A stretch of DNA of 64,000 nucleotides from Micromonospora lupini str. Lupac 08 (GTDB lineage Bacteria > Actinomycetota > Actinomycetes > Mycobacteriales > Micromonosporaceae): contig NZ_HF570108.1 in the NCBI RefSeq assembly GCF_000297395.2, positions 3,975,822 through 4,039,821 on the forward strand, read 5' to 3'. A program made the translations under genes and the position numbers. The notes below the pieces were generated by a model that worked only from the letters and a program-made list of their open reading frames with translations, had not been told where the DNA came from and made no database searches. Positions 46,499 to 55,960 of this stretch are shown here, piece by piece (the stretch's first letter is position 1; every line of letters begins with the position of its first letter).

Positions 46499-47203
46499 GG
46501 CAGCTCCGGCTGGGCGGAGACCGGCCGGCGCCCTGCGACGGCAGCGGACTCCGACCGCCTTCCGTCCACATCGCTGGGAGCCGGCCGGCGGCCGGCGACG
46601 GCGTGCAGGGCGGCCACCGTGTAGCCGGCGAGGATCGGCACGGCGACCGGGGTGACCAGGACGGCGAGCAGCCCGGCCAGCGTCGTCACCCCGGTGAGCG
46701 CGGCCCAGCGGGTGGGCGCGTCGAGGCAGGCGCGGGCGGCGGTTCGGGCCGCGACCCGCCACCGCCCGCCCCCGTCGCCGCCCACCTCGACGACGACCAG
46801 CCCGGCGTACCCGGCCAGACCGGCCGCGACAAGCGCGGTCACCGCCAGCGCCGGCGGGCCGCCCCGGCACCCGGCCGGCGGCCAGCGCCGCCAGGTCGGC
46901 GGCGAGCAGCCCGGCCACGGCGAGCGCGACCAGGCTGACCGGCACGCTCGGCAGCACCGCGCGGCCGAACCGGCGTACGGTCGCCCGGGCCGACGGCCAA
47001 CTGCCGGTACGCGTCCAGTCGTGCACGGCCGCGCTGGCCGCGCCGGCCGCCGCGGCGGCGGTGAGCACCGGCGCCGCGGCGAGGGTCAGCAGGATGCCGA
47101 GCAGCGCGAGGTCGGCGGCGTCGCGGGCGACGTCGCGCCAGTCCCGCCGCCCGACGGTGTCGACGGGTTCGGCCCCTGATGCCGGTTCAGCCCTTGATGC
47201 CAC
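46495..47203 (-). pseudogene. DUF624 (YesL-like) membrane protein with apparent frameshift
   Basis: Two frames together make one YesL-like protein of about 235 aa. The first (GTG 47203 onward) reads RDWRDVARDAADLALLGILLTL and VLPSVPVSLVALAVAGLLAADLAALAAGRVPG. The second continues GGPPALAVTALVAAGLAGYAGLVVVEVGG to the stop at 46495. The join is at the run of four C on the plus strand (46862-46865): removing one base restores a continuous frame. It is either a sequencing error or a recent loss. The gene overlaps the permease stop region upstream and the DUF6807 start downstream. DUF624 proteins commonly accompany sugar ABC transporters. Confidence 0.8.
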
Positions 47204-48065
47204 TGGTGTTGATCCCCTCGACGAGCATCCGCTGGAACGCGACGAAGAACAGGAAGACGGGCAGCAGCGACAGCACCGACATGGCGAACATCGGCCCGAC
47301 CGCGCTCTGACTCGTCGAGTCGATGAACAGGGTCAACGCGACAGGCACGGTGTAGTCCTCCAGTTGGGACAGGAAGACCAACTGGCGGAAGAAGTCGTTC
47401 CAGGTCCAGATGAACGAGAAGATCGCGGTCGTGACCAGCGCGGGTCGGCTCAGCGGCAGGATGATGTGCCGGAAGATGCCGTACGGGCCGGCGCCGTCGA
47501 TGCGGGCCGCCTCGTCCAACTCGCGCGGGACGCCGCGCATGAACTGCACCATGAGGAAGACGAAGAACGCCTCGGTGGCCAGGAACTGCGGGATGAGCAG
47601 TGGCAGGTACGGCCAGTCGCCGCCGACCAGTCCGAGCGTGCGGAACAGGATGTACTGCGGCACGATCAGCACGTGCTGGGGTAGCAGCAGCGTGCCGATC
47701 ATCACGGCGAACCACATGCCGCGCAGCCGGAAGCGCAGCCGGGCGAAGGCGTACGCGGCCAGCAGGCAGGACAGCCCGTTTCCGACGACGGTGAGCAGGC
47801 TGACCAGGGCGCTGTTGACGAAGAACCGGCCGAAGCCGACGTCGAAGTTGGACCACCCGGCGGTGTAGTTGCCGGGGGTGAACCGCTCGGGCAGCAGCCC
47901 GATGTTGTTGACGATCTCCTCCTGGGACTTCACCGAGGTGCCCACCATCCAGATCAGCGGGTAGAGCACCACGGCGACGATCACCACCAGGATCAGCAGC
48001 CGCAGCACCGGCCGCCCGGTCGGACGTCGCCGGGCGACAGGCGTCGGGGTCGCGGTCACCATCAC
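47187..48065 (-). CDS. Carbohydrate ABC transporter permease (MalG-like)
   Basis: 292 aa with six membrane segments. The EAA loop reads ELDEAARIDGAGPYGIFRHIILPL, the contact site for the ATPase subunit, and the C-terminus GINTSGIKG is typical of the MalG-like CUT1 group. No ATPase gene is present in the window, so a shared MsiK-type ATPase elsewhere is likely (known for actinobacterial CUT1 importers). The GTG at 48065 overlaps the partner permease stop by GTGA. Confidence 0.93.
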   Translation of the reverse strand: MMVTATPTPVARRRPTGRPVLRLLILVVIVAVVLYPLIWMVGTSVKSQEEIVNNIGLLPERFTPGNYTAGWSNFDVGFGRFFVNSALVSLLTVVGNGLSCLLAAYAFARLRFRLRGMWFAVMIGTLLLPQHVLIVPQYILFRTLGLVGGDWPYLPLLIPQFLATEAFFVFLMVQFMRGVPRELDEAARIDGAGPYGIFRHIILPLSRPALVTTAIFSFIWTWNDFFRQLVFLSQLEDYTVPVALTLFIDSTSQSAVGPMFAMSVLSLLPVFLFFVAFQRMLVEGINTSGIKG

Positions 48066-49045
48066 CGGTCCTCCCCGTCGGAGTAGTGCACCCAGAACCG
48101 CCCGGTGCTGAAGAAGATCGCGGTGATGGCCGCGATGGCGAGCAGGAACACCCAGGCCATCGCCGACGCGTAGCCCATCTGGAGTTCGGTGAAGCCGGTG
48201 ATGTAGAGGTTCAGCGTGTACATCAGGGTGGAGTCGACCGGGCCGCCGGTGCCGTTGCTGAGCACGAACGCGGCGGTGAAGCCCTGAAAGCCGTTGATCG
48301 TCTCCAGCACCAGGTTGAAGAAGATGACCGGGGAGAGCATCGGCAGGGTGACGTTGCGGAACTGGCGGAACCTTCCGGCGCCGTCGACGGAGGCTGCCTC
48401 GTACAGCTCGGTGGGCACCTGCTTGAGCCCGGCCAGGAAGATCACCATCGGTGCGCCGAACTGCCAGATGGCCAGCACCATGAGCGTCTCCAGGGCCCAG
48501 TCGGGGTCGTTGACCCAGGGCCTGCCCTCGATGCCGACGAGGCTCAGCAGCGAGTTGAACGCGCCGTCACGGTTGAACATGTTGACCCAGACGATGGCCA
48601 ACGCGACGCTGCCGCCGAGCAGCGACGGCAGGTAGAACAGCCCGCGGAACAGCCCCACCCCGCGCCAGGCGCGGTTGAGCAGCAGCGCCACGCCGAGCGC
48701 GGCGGCGAGCTTCAGCGGTACGGCGACAAGCGCGAAGGTGAGGGTGACCCGCACGGCGTGCCAGTACGACGGGTCGGCGGTGAACATCCGCTCGTAGTTG
48801 GCCAGCCCCACCCACTCCACCTCGGAGAACGGGGTGAGGATGTCGTAGTTGGTGAAGCTCAGGTAGAGCGACAGCAGCATGGGGACCGCCGTGACACCCA
48901 TCAGGCCGATGAGCCACGGCGACAGGAAGACGTACCCCGCCAGACCTTCGCTGTGCCGGATGGCGCCGGGCCCACGCCTCGCGGAGTGGGCCCGGCCGGA
49001 TCCGGGGCCGCGTCGGGTCGGGTCGGGCGCCGTGGTCAACGCCAC
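48062..49045 (-). CDS. Carbohydrate ABC transporter permease (MalF-like)
   Basis: 327 aa. A basic N-terminal tail of about 30 residues precedes GYVFLSPWLIGLMGVTAVPMLLSLYLSFTNYD, the usual first span of MalF-like permeases. The EAA loop is ELYEAASVDGAGRFRQFRNVTLPML. Start GTG 49045 has GAGGAG upstream. It works with the permease at 47187 and the binding protein at 49077. The genes form one operon behind the LacI regulator. Confidence 0.93.
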   Translation of the reverse strand: MALTTAPDPTRRGPGSGRAHSARRGPGAIRHSEGLAGYVFLSPWLIGLMGVTAVPMLLSLYLSFTNYDILTPFSEVEWVGLANYERMFTADPSYWHAVRVTLTFALVAVPLKLAAALGVALLLNRAWRGVGLFRGLFYLPSLLGGSVALAIVWVNMFNRDGAFNSLLSLVGIEGRPWVNDPDWALETLMVLAIWQFGAPMVIFLAGLKQVPTELYEAASVDGAGRFRQFRNVTLPMLSPVIFFNLVLETINGFQGFTAAFVLSNGTGGPVDSTLMYTLNLYITGFTELQMGYASAMAWVFLLAIAAITAIFFSTGRFWVHYSDGEDR

Positions 49046-49076
49046 GAGCAGCTCCTCTCCTCGCCTCGCGAGACGG

Positions 49077-50423
49077 TCAGGCGATGGCGGACTTGCACGC
49101 CTCGACGAACTGGGCGGCGGCCTGCGCGGGGGTGGCCCGGCCGTACTGGGCGTTCTCGGCGGCCTTGATCAGCTCGGACTTGACCTTGCTGTGACCCTTG
49201 ATCGGGACCTGCGGGGACGGGCCGAACTTCTGGGTCAGCTCCGCCTCGACGGCGATGGACTGCTTCATGGCCTGGTCGGTGGTGCCGTCGCTGACCACCC
49301 GACGCAGGTCCAGGTTGGACGGCAGGCCGCGGTCGGTGCCGAGCAGCTTGACCGCCTCCGGGTCGTTGTTCAGGAAGTTGATCACATCGACCGCGACGTC
49401 CCTGTTCTTGCTGCCCTTGAACACCGACCAGTACATCGAGGCCCGGGCCCACTGTGCGCTCGGGTCACCGGGGTAGGCGACCACGCCCAGCTCGTCCTTG
49501 GTGTTCTTCTTCAGGTCCGGCATCTGGTTGGCCCAGACCCAGGAGGTGGCCGCCTTGCCGGTGACCACCAACTGCTTGGTGACGTCGCTGGAGTTGCCCT
49601 CGTGGATGACGTCGGCGGTCGGGGTGGCCCTGCGGTCCCGGGCGCCCTTCCACAGGTCGAACCACTTGGTCACGTCCTCGGCGCTGAAGCCGAGCTCCTT
49701 GCCCTTGTAGAGGTCCTTGCCCTGCTGGCGCAGCCACACCCAGAGCGCCTTGTAGTCGGCGCTCGGGTCCTGCGTGCCGGGCATCCTGGTCGCGGCCGTG
49801 ACCTGCTCGGCCCACGCGATGTGCTGCTCCCACGTCATCCCGGTGGTGGGCTCGGGCAGATTGTTCTTGATCAGCAGCGTCTTGTTGTAGACCAGGCCCT
49901 GAGTGTTCTCCCCGGCGGCCAGGCCGGCGAGCTTGCCGTCGACCACGCCGTACTGCCAGAGGCTCTCGGGGAACTTCGAGGTGTCCAGCTTGCCGGACTT
50001 CTGGTAGGAGGTCAGGTCGAGCGTGGTGCTGCGGGCCGCGTACTCCGCCAGGTAGTTGTCGTCGATCTGGAACAGGTCCGGCGGGTTGCCGCCGGCGGTG
50101 AGCGTCGCGAGTTTGTCGAAGTAGCCCTGGTTGGCCTGCCAGGTCGTCTCGAAGGTCACGTTCGGGTGCTTGGCGGTGTAGAGGGCCAGGGCGTCCTCGG
50201 TCAGCTTGGCCCGGGCGTCGCCGCCCCACCAGAAGATCGAGAGCTTGACCGGGGCGCTCGGGTCGGCGGCGCCGTCGTCGTCTCCGCAGGCGGCGGCGCC
50301 GAACAGCAGCGGCGCGGCGACGGTCGCGGCGAGCAGGCCGCGCAGGAGTCGCCGCCGGGGCACGGGGGTACCGTGACTGCGTCCGGCGGGCGTGTCAGTG
50401 GTGGGGGACGTTGCGGGGTGCAT
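49077..50423 (-). CDS. Extracellular sugar-binding lipoprotein of ABC importer
   Basis: 448 aa. The N-terminus has a twin-arginine-like signal (PRRRLLRGLLAATVAAPLL) ending in lipobox GAAAC, so it is a Tat-type lipoprotein. The mature part has SIFWWGGDARAKLTEDALALY, NPPDLFQIDDNYLAEYAAR and WANQMPDLKK, typical of CUT1 solute-binding proteins. Tightly linked permeases follow. GAGGAG lies 9 bases before the ATG at 50423. From its neighbours (uronate genes) it probably binds oligogalacturonides, uronic acids or a related glycoside. Confidence 0.92.
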   Translation of the reverse strand: MHPATSPTTDTPAGRSHGTPVPRRRLLRGLLAATVAAPLLFGAAACGDDDGAADPSAPVKLSIFWWGGDARAKLTEDALALYTAKHPNVTFETTWQANQGYFDKLATLTAGGNPPDLFQIDDNYLAEYAARSTTLDLTSYQKSGKLDTSKFPESLWQYGVVDGKLAGLAAGENTQGLVYNKTLLIKNNLPEPTTGMTWEQHIAWAEQVTAATRMPGTQDPSADYKALWVWLRQQGKDLYKGKELGFSAEDVTKWFDLWKGARDRRATPTADVIHEGNSSDVTKQLVVTGKAATSWVWANQMPDLKKNTKDELGVVAYPGDPSAQWARASMYWSVFKGSKNRDVAVDVINFLNNDPEAVKLLGTDRGLPSNLDLRRVVSDGTTDQAMKQSIAVEAELTQKFGPSPQVPIKGHSKVKSELIKAAENAQYGRATPAQAAAQFVEACKSAIA

Positions 50424-50442
50424 GTGCGCTCACTCCTCGGCA

Positions 50443-51606
50443 TTAGGAGGCGACGGCGTCACCGGTGGCCGCGGTCGGGACGCCCGGGCCCGCAGGGCAG
50501 TGCGGGTCCGGGCCACGCGAAGCGGTCAGGGGACGTGCCGGTCGGGCGTGCGGGCCCGGGCCGGTCGAGTCGCGGATGACCAGGTCGGTCTGCAGCATTA
50601 CCTGTGCGGTGGTACGACGGACGCCGAGCGCCGTGCCGGCACCGGGACTCCGCGCGGCGCGCGGTGACTCGATGTCCTGTTGCAGCAGCATGTCGACGGC
50701 CGTCCGGCCAGCGGCCCCGGTGGGTGTGGCCACCGTCGTCAGTTTGGGGCGGGTGAGCCGGCTCAGGGCGATGTCGTCGACCCCGACGACACTCACCTCC
50801 TGCGGCACCCGGACCCCGAGCGCGTCCAGCCCCTCGATGAGGCCGATCGCCATCAGGTCGTTGTAGGCGAGCACGGCGGACACGCCACTGCGCCGCACCT
50901 GCTCGGCGACGGCGAGGCCACCGGTCTCGGTGGGCGCGTTGGGGCCGAGCACGGTCAGCTCCGCGCCGCCGGTCCGGGCGGCCGTGGCGGCGGCGCGGCG
51001 CATCTCCCGGTTGGTCCACGAGCTGCGGGGGCCGCCGAGCAACGCGATGCCGCGGTGACCGAGACCGATCAGGTGCTCGATCGCCGCCCGGGCGCCCTGC
51101 CCGACGTCCATCAGGACGCAGGGCAGGCCCGTCACCTGGCGGTTCACCACCACCAGCGGCACCTCCCGGCTGAGCTGCTCGATCAGGCTGTTGCTCATCC
51201 GCGGACTGCACAGCAGCACCCCGTCGACCTGCTTGGCGAGCGCGTGGACCAGCTCCTCCTCGGCGGTCGGGTCCTCGTTGGTGTCGGCCACGAAGACGTG
51301 GTAGTCGCGGTGGCGGGCCTGACTCTCCGCGGCCTTGATCAGCGGCGGGAAGAACGGGTTCGCGATGTCGGCGATGATCAGCCCGATGTTGTGCGTACGC
51401 CCGGTGATCAGGGCCCGGGCGGCGCGGTTCGGCCGGTAGCCCAGGTCCTCCGCGCAGGCCAGCACCCGGACCCGGGTCTCGGGGTTGACCAGGTGCGGGG
51501 CGGAGAAGGTGCGGGACACGGTGGAGATGTGCACCCCGGAGGCGCGGGCGACGTCCCGGATGGTGACTGGCACGGCGGGCCCTTCGTCCGATGTGGCGAC
51601 GGTCAC
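50443..51606 (-). CDS. LacI-family regulator of the uronate module
   Basis: 387 aa. The helix-turn-helix reads VTIRDVARASGVHISTVSRTFSAPHLV (in parts) with hinge LGYRPNRAARALI; the sensor domain includes VDGVLLCSPRMSNSLIEQL, AVLAYNDLMAIGLIEGL and SVVGVDDIALSRLTRPKLTTV. A Pro/Gly-rich tail of about 45 residues is unusual. I chose GTG 51606; an in-frame ATG at 51648 would overlap the operator. It is the first gene of the minus-strand importer operon and diverges from the catabolic genes, controlling both through TGCAAA-type sites. Confidence 0.9.
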   Translation of the reverse strand: MTVATSDEGPAVPVTIRDVARASGVHISTVSRTFSAPHLVNPETRVRVLACAEDLGYRPNRAARALITGRTHNIGLIIADIANPFFPPLIKAAESQARHRDYHVFVADTNEDPTAEEELVHALAKQVDGVLLCSPRMSNSLIEQLSREVPLVVVNRQVTGLPCVLMDVGQGARAAIEHLIGLGHRGIALLGGPRSSWTNREMRRAAATAARTGGAELTVLGPNAPTETGGLAVAEQVRRSGVSAVLAYNDLMAIGLIEGLDALGVRVPQEVSVVGVDDIALSRLTRPKLTTVATPTGAAGRTAVDMLLQQDIESPRAARSPGAGTALGVRRTTAQVMLQTDLVIRDSTGPGPHARPARPLTASRGPDPHCPAGPGVPTAATGDAVAS

Positions 51607-51624
51607 GTGGGTGCCGCCAATTAA

Positions 51625-51638
51625 TGCAAACGGTTGCT
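51625..51638. promoter_or_regulatory. LacI-type operator TGCAAACGGTTGCT
   Basis: Lies 19 bases upstream of the LacI gene start. The outer bases GCAA/TTGC pair as an inverted repeat and the left half TGCAAA is identical to the operator at 51776-51789. Likely site for autoregulation. Confidence 0.65.
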
Positions 51639-51742
51639 CCAGTGTCAACGGTCAATGGTTGCGCTTCTGTTGCGTCGACGCTCCTCGTGGTGACTTCCCA
51701 CGCCGCAAACACTGACATTACTCGCCGATTACGCCGTCGTCG

Positions 51743-51789
51743 TTGACGTCATCGCATTGATCGTGATTACTTCACTGCAAACCTTTGCA
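51743..51789 (+). promoter_or_regulatory. Promoter and perfect LacI-type operator of the uronate catabolic genes
   Basis: TTGACG at 51743-51748 and ATTACT at 51766-51771 are separated by 17 bases, a sensible -35/-10 pair. Immediately downstream lies the perfect 14-bp palindrome TGCAAACCTTTGCA (51776-51789), where a bound repressor would block transcription. The first gene starts at 51812. Confidence 0.78.
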
Positions 51790-51811
51790 GGGATCACCTG
51801 GGGGCGATCGC

Positions 51812-53140
51812 ATGTCACCGAGATCCGACGGGCGAGTCCGGTACGCCGTCGTGGGCACCGGCGCACGGGCGGAGATGTTCGTCCGGGCCCTGGTGCTCGA
51901 CCACGCCGACACCACCGAGCTGGCCGCCTTCGCCGACGTCAACCAGGCACGGATGGACGCGCACAACCGTTGGCTCGCCGAACTGGGCCACCGCCCGGTG
52001 CCGACCTACCCGGCCGACGGGTTCGGGGCCATGCTCGACGCCGAGCGCGTCGACGTCGTGCTGGTGACCAGTGTGGACGTCACCCACGACGAGTACGTGG
52101 TGGCAGCGCTGCACGCCGGCCGGGACGTGGTCACCGAGAAGCCGATGACTGTGGACGCCGCGCGCTGCCGGCGCATCCTGGACGCGGTGTCCGAGACCGG
52201 CGGCCGGGTGACCGTCGCCTTCAACTACCGCTACAACCCGCTGCACGAGCAGATGCGCCGCCTGCTCGCCGACGGCGCGGTCGGCGAGATCGGCTCGGTG
52301 CACTTCGAGTGGCTGCTCGACGTGCGGCACGGCGCCGACTACTTCCGCCGCTGGCACCGCGACAAGGCCACCTCCGGCGGGCTGATGGTGCACAAGGCCA
52401 GCCACCACTTCGACCTGGTCAACTGGTGGCTGGGGGCCACCCCGGTCGAGGTGTACGCCGCCGGCCGCCTGTTCTTCTACGGCGAGGACGGTCGACGGCA
52501 CGGCTACGCCCGCGACTACGAGCGGGCGTACGGCTCCCCCGCCGCCGCCGACGACCCGTTCGCCCTGCGCCTCGACGCGCACCCCCGGCTGCGCGAGCTG
52601 TACCTCGACGCCGAGTGCGAGGACGGCTACCAGCGCGACCGCAACGTCTTCGCACCCGGCGTGAGCATCGAGGACGACATGGCGGTGCTCGCCCGCTACT
52701 CCACCGGCGCCACGATGACCTACCACCTCACCGCGTACGCCCCCTGGGAGGGTTACCGGGTGATGGTCAACGGCAGCCGGGGGCGCCTCGAACTGGAGGT
52801 GACCGAGAACGACTTCGTCGACCGGGGCACCGCCGGCGCGGTCAAGGGCGCCGCGCTGCACGGTGTCGAGGCGGCGGCCGAGGGCGGCGGCGCGACGCTC
52901 ACCCTGCGCCCGTTCTGGGAACCGCCCCGGCAGATCCCCGTCGAGGGCCGTACCCGCCACGGGCACGGCGGCGCCGACGCCCGGATGACCCGGGTGCTCC
53001 TCGGGGGTCAGCCCGACCCGCTGGACCGCGCCGCGACGGCCGACGACGGCGCGCTGGCCCTGCTCACCGGGCTGGCCGCCAACCGGTCCTTCGAGACCGG
53101 GCAACCCGTCCGGGTCGCCGACCTGCTCACCAGCCGCTGA
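51812..53140 (+). CDS. Gfo/Idh/MocA-family NAD(P)-dependent oxidoreductase
   Basis: 442 aa. RVRYAVVGTGARAEMFVRALV is the Rossmann nucleotide site, VVTEKPMTVDAARCRRIL the EKP catalytic-loop signature, and SGGLMVHKASHHFDLVNWWLG the substrate-domain motif with His pair. Length and the long C-terminal half resemble glycosidase-like or uronate-related members. ATG 51812 is preferred over an in-frame TTG at 51785. It is the first gene after the palindromic operator, so it should be induced with the uronate genes. Confidence 0.9.
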   Translation: MSPRSDGRVRYAVVGTGARAEMFVRALVLDHADTTELAAFADVNQARMDAHNRWLAELGHRPVPTYPADGFGAMLDAERVDVVLVTSVDVTHDEYVVAALHAGRDVVTEKPMTVDAARCRRILDAVSETGGRVTVAFNYRYNPLHEQMRRLLADGAVGEIGSVHFEWLLDVRHGADYFRRWHRDKATSGGLMVHKASHHFDLVNWWLGATPVEVYAAGRLFFYGEDGRRHGYARDYERAYGSPAAADDPFALRLDAHPRLRELYLDAECEDGYQRDRNVFAPGVSIEDDMAVLARYSTGATMTYHLTAYAPWEGYRVMVNGSRGRLELEVTENDFVDRGTAGAVKGAALHGVEAAAEGGGATLTLRPFWEPPRQIPVEGRTRHGHGGADARMTRVLLGGQPDPLDRAATADDGALALLTGLAANRSFETGQPVRVADLLTSR

Positions 53141-53166
53141 TCCACGAGACGAGGAGCCCCCAACCC

Positions 53167-54600
53167 GTGTCGACGTCCGACCACACCGACCTGCTCCTGC
53201 CCGCCGAGCCGGGCCAGCGCGCGCTCGCCCGGGAGCTGTACGCGCTTGCCGCGCAGCAGCCGATCATCTCGCCGCACGGGCACGTCGACCCGGCCCTGCT
53301 CGCCGAGGACCGGCCCTTCCCCGACCCGGCGCAACTGCTCATCGTGCCCGACCACTACCTGACCCGGATGCTGCTCAGTCAGGGCGTACCCCCGTCGGAC
53401 CTGGGCGTGCCGACCCGCGACGGCAGCCCCGTGGAGACCGACGGCCGGGTGATCTGGCGGCGCTTCGCCGCGCACTGGCACCTGTTTCGGGGTACCCCCT
53501 CGCGGCTCTGGCTGGAGCAGACCTTCCGCACCGTGTTCGGGGTGCACACCCCGCTCGGCCCGACCACCGCCGACGCCCTCTACGACGAGATCGCGGCCCG
53601 ACTCGCCGAGCCGGACTTCCGGCCCCGAGCACTGTTCGAGCGGTTCCACATCGAGGTCCTGGCGACCACCGAGTCGCCGCTGGACGACCTCGCGCAGCAC
53701 GCCAAGCTCGCCGCCGACGGGTGGGGTGGGCCGGGCGGCCGGGTGGTCACCACGTTCCGCCCCGACGACGTGGTGGACATGGAGCACGAGAGCTGGTCGT
53801 CAAACGTGGCGCGCCTCGGCGCACTGGCCGGCGAGGACACCGGCACGTACCCCGGTTATCTGGCCGCCCTGCGGGCCCGGCGGGCCGCGTTCATCGCCGC
53901 CGGGGCGACCTCGTCGGACCACGGCCACCCCACGGCCCGCACCCTGGATCTGACCCCGGCCGAGGCCGCCCGGCTGTACGACCGGGGCCTGCGCGGCGAG
54001 GCCGACGCGGCCGACGCGGAGGCGTTCCGGGCGCACATGCTCATGGAGTTCGCCCGGATGTCGCTCGACGACGGCCTGGTCCTGCAACTGCACCCCGGGG
54101 CGGTGCGCAACCACAACCGCTGGCTGTACGCCCGGCACGGCCGCGACGTGGGCGGCGACGTCCCGCAGGCCACCGAGTTCGTGCACGCGCTCGCCCCGCT
54201 GCTGGAGCGCCACGGCAACGACCCTCGCCTGCGGGTGGTGCTCTACACCCTCGACGAGGACACGTTCACCCGTGAGCTGGCGCCCCTCGCGGGTGGCTAT
54301 GCGGCGCTGCTGCTCGGCGCGCCCTGGTGGTTCCTGGACTCCCCCGAGGTGCTGCGCCGGTTCCGGGAGACGGTCACCGAGAGCGCCGGCTTCTACAACA
54401 CCACCGGGTTCGTCGACGACACCCGGGCGTTCTGCTCCATCCCGGTACGCCACGACGTGGCCCGTCGGGTCGACGCCGGCTTCCTGGCCCGGCTGGTCGC
54501 CGAGCACCGGCTGCCGTTGGACGAGGCCGCGGAGACCATCGTGGACCTGGCGTACCGGCTGCCGAAGCGGGTCTTCAACTTCGGCGGGGACGACAGGTGA
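53167..54600 (+). CDS. uxaC: Glucuronate isomerase UxaC
   Basis: 477 aa, the normal UxaC length. QQPIISPHGHVDPALLAED contains the metal-binding HGHVDP; also seen are DHYLTRMLLSQGV, FRGTPSRLWLEQTF, VVTTFRPDDVVD and a C-terminal RDVGGDVPQATEFV, all characteristic. It interconverts D-glucuronate with D-fructuronate and D-galacturonate with D-tagaturonate. GTG 53167 has GAGGAG about 11 bases upstream. Its presence with a pectate lyase shows that the module handles hexuronates. Confidence 0.95.
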   Translation: MSTSDHTDLLLPAEPGQRALARELYALAAQQPIISPHGHVDPALLAEDRPFPDPAQLLIVPDHYLTRMLLSQGVPPSDLGVPTRDGSPVETDGRVIWRRFAAHWHLFRGTPSRLWLEQTFRTVFGVHTPLGPTTADALYDEIAARLAEPDFRPRALFERFHIEVLATTESPLDDLAQHAKLAADGWGGPGGRVVTTFRPDDVVDMEHESWSSNVARLGALAGEDTGTYPGYLAALRARRAAFIAAGATSSDHGHPTARTLDLTPAEAARLYDRGLRGEADAADAEAFRAHMLMEFARMSLDDGLVLQLHPGAVRNHNRWLYARHGRDVGGDVPQATEFVHALAPLLERHGNDPRLRVVLYTLDEDTFTRELAPLAGGYAALLLGAPWWFLDSPEVLRRFRETVTESAGFYNTTGFVDDTRAFCSIPVRHDVARRVDAGFLARLVAEHRLPLDEAAETIVDLAYRLPKRVFNFGGDDR

Positions 54601-54655
54601 GCGCGCGCAGCGCAGCGCAGCGGAGCCCCGCAGTCGCGAACGAGAGGCAGGCTCA

Positions 54656-55960
54656 GTGAGTGTCACCATCACCTCCGTCGAGGTGCACGACGTACGGTTC
54701 CCCACCGCCGCGCGGGGCGACGGCTCCGACGCGGTCAACCGCGGCGACTACTCGGCGACGTACGTCCAGTTGGGCACCGACGCCGGGCCGACCGGGGCGG
54801 GGTTCACCTTCACCAACGGCCGGGGCAACGAGATCACCTGCGCGGCGGTGCGTGCCCTGGCCCACCACGTCCGGGGCCGCACGATCGAGGAGATCACGGC
54901 CGAGCCGGTGGCGTTCTGGCGTTCGCTCAGCGCCGACGTGCAGTTGCGGTGGCTGGGCCCGGAGAAGGGCGTCATCCACATGGCGACCGGCGCGCTCGTC
55001 AACGCCGTGTGGGACCTGCGGGCCAGGATCGCCGGCAAGCCGATGTGGCGGTTCCTCGCCGAGCTGCCCACCGACGAGCTGGTCGCCAGCGTCGACTTCC
55101 ACCACATCACCGACGCGCTCACGCCGGACGACGCGGCGGCGATCCTCGACAAGGGGCGCGACGGCCTGACCGACCGGTTGGCGATCCTCGAACGGGACGG
55201 CTTCCCCTCGTACACCACCTCGGTCGGCTGGCTCGGTTACCCCGACGACAAGGTGCGGGCGTTGACCCGCCAGGCGTACGACGACGGGTGGCGGGCCATG
55301 AAGATGAAGGTCGGCGGCCCGCCCGCCGACGACATGCGCCGGGCCCGCATCATCCGCGCCGAGATCGGCCCGGACGCGCTGCTGATGATGGACGCCAACC
55401 AGGTGTGGGACGTCGACGAGGCGATCACCGCGATGACGGCCCTCGCGGAGGTGGACCCGTACTGGATCGAGGAGCCGACCCACGCCGACGACATCCTCGG
55501 CCACGCCCGGATCGCCCGGGCCGTCGACGAGCTGACCGGCGGCCGGTGTCGGGTGGCCACCGGCGAGGTCGCCGCCAACCGGGTGATCTTCAAGCAGTTG
55601 CTCCAGGCCGAGGCGATAGGCGTGATGCAGATCGACGCGTGCCGGGTCGGCGGCGTCAACGAGGTCCTGGCCGAGCTGCTGCTGGCGGCGAAGTTCGGGG
55701 TGCCGGTCTGCCCGCACGCCGGCGGTGTCGGCCTCTGCGAGTACGTCCAGCACCTGGCGATCTTCGACTACCTGCGGGTGGGCGCCAGCCTGGACGGGCG
55801 GATGATCGAGTACGTCGACCACCTGCACGAACACTTCGTCGACCCGGTCCGCACCCGCGGCGGCCGCTACCTGCTGCCCGACCGGCCCGGCTACAGCGCC
55901 ACCCTGAAACCGGCGTCGATCGCCGAGTTCCGCTTCCCGGACGGCCCGGCGTGGCAGTGA
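54656..55960 (+). CDS. L-fuconate dehydratase-like enolase-superfamily enzyme
   Basis: 434 aa. SYTTSVGWLGYPDDKVRALTRQAYDDGW leads to the catalytic Lys motif MKMKVGG; metal ligands lie in MMDANQVWDVDEAI and YWIEEPTHADDILGHARIA, and VCPHAGGVGLCEYVQHLAIFDY carries the His base. This order and the closing PASIAEFRFPDG match L-fuconate dehydratases very well. Enolase-superfamily dehydratases overlap in specificity, so another aldonate is possible here. GTG 54656 has GAGAGG upstream. The 55-base gap before it is a GCGCAGC-repeat-like stretch. Confidence 0.9.
   Translation: MSVTITSVEVHDVRFPTAARGDGSDAVNRGDYSATYVQLGTDAGPTGAGFTFTNGRGNEITCAAVRALAHHVRGRTIEEITAEPVAFWRSLSADVQLRWLGPEKGVIHMATGALVNAVWDLRARIAGKPMWRFLAELPTDELVASVDFHHITDALTPDDAAAILDKGRDGLTDRLAILERDGFPSYTTSVGWLGYPDDKVRALTRQAYDDGWRAMKMKVGGPPADDMRRARIIRAEIGPDALLMMDANQVWDVDEAITAMTALAEVDPYWIEEPTHADDILGHARIARAVDELTGGRCRVATGEVAANRVIFKQLLQAEAIGVMQIDACRVGGVNEVLAELLLAAKFGVPVCPHAGGVGLCEYVQHLAIFDYLRVGASLDGRMIEYVDHLHEHFVDPVRTRGGRYLLPDRPGYSATLKPASIAEFRFPDGPAWQ

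Noticed and set aside
54601..54655. GCGCAGC-type repeat between uxaC and the dehydratase as a regulatory element
   Set aside because: It is a short run of low-complexity sequence, too short and without symmetry to support a specific function.
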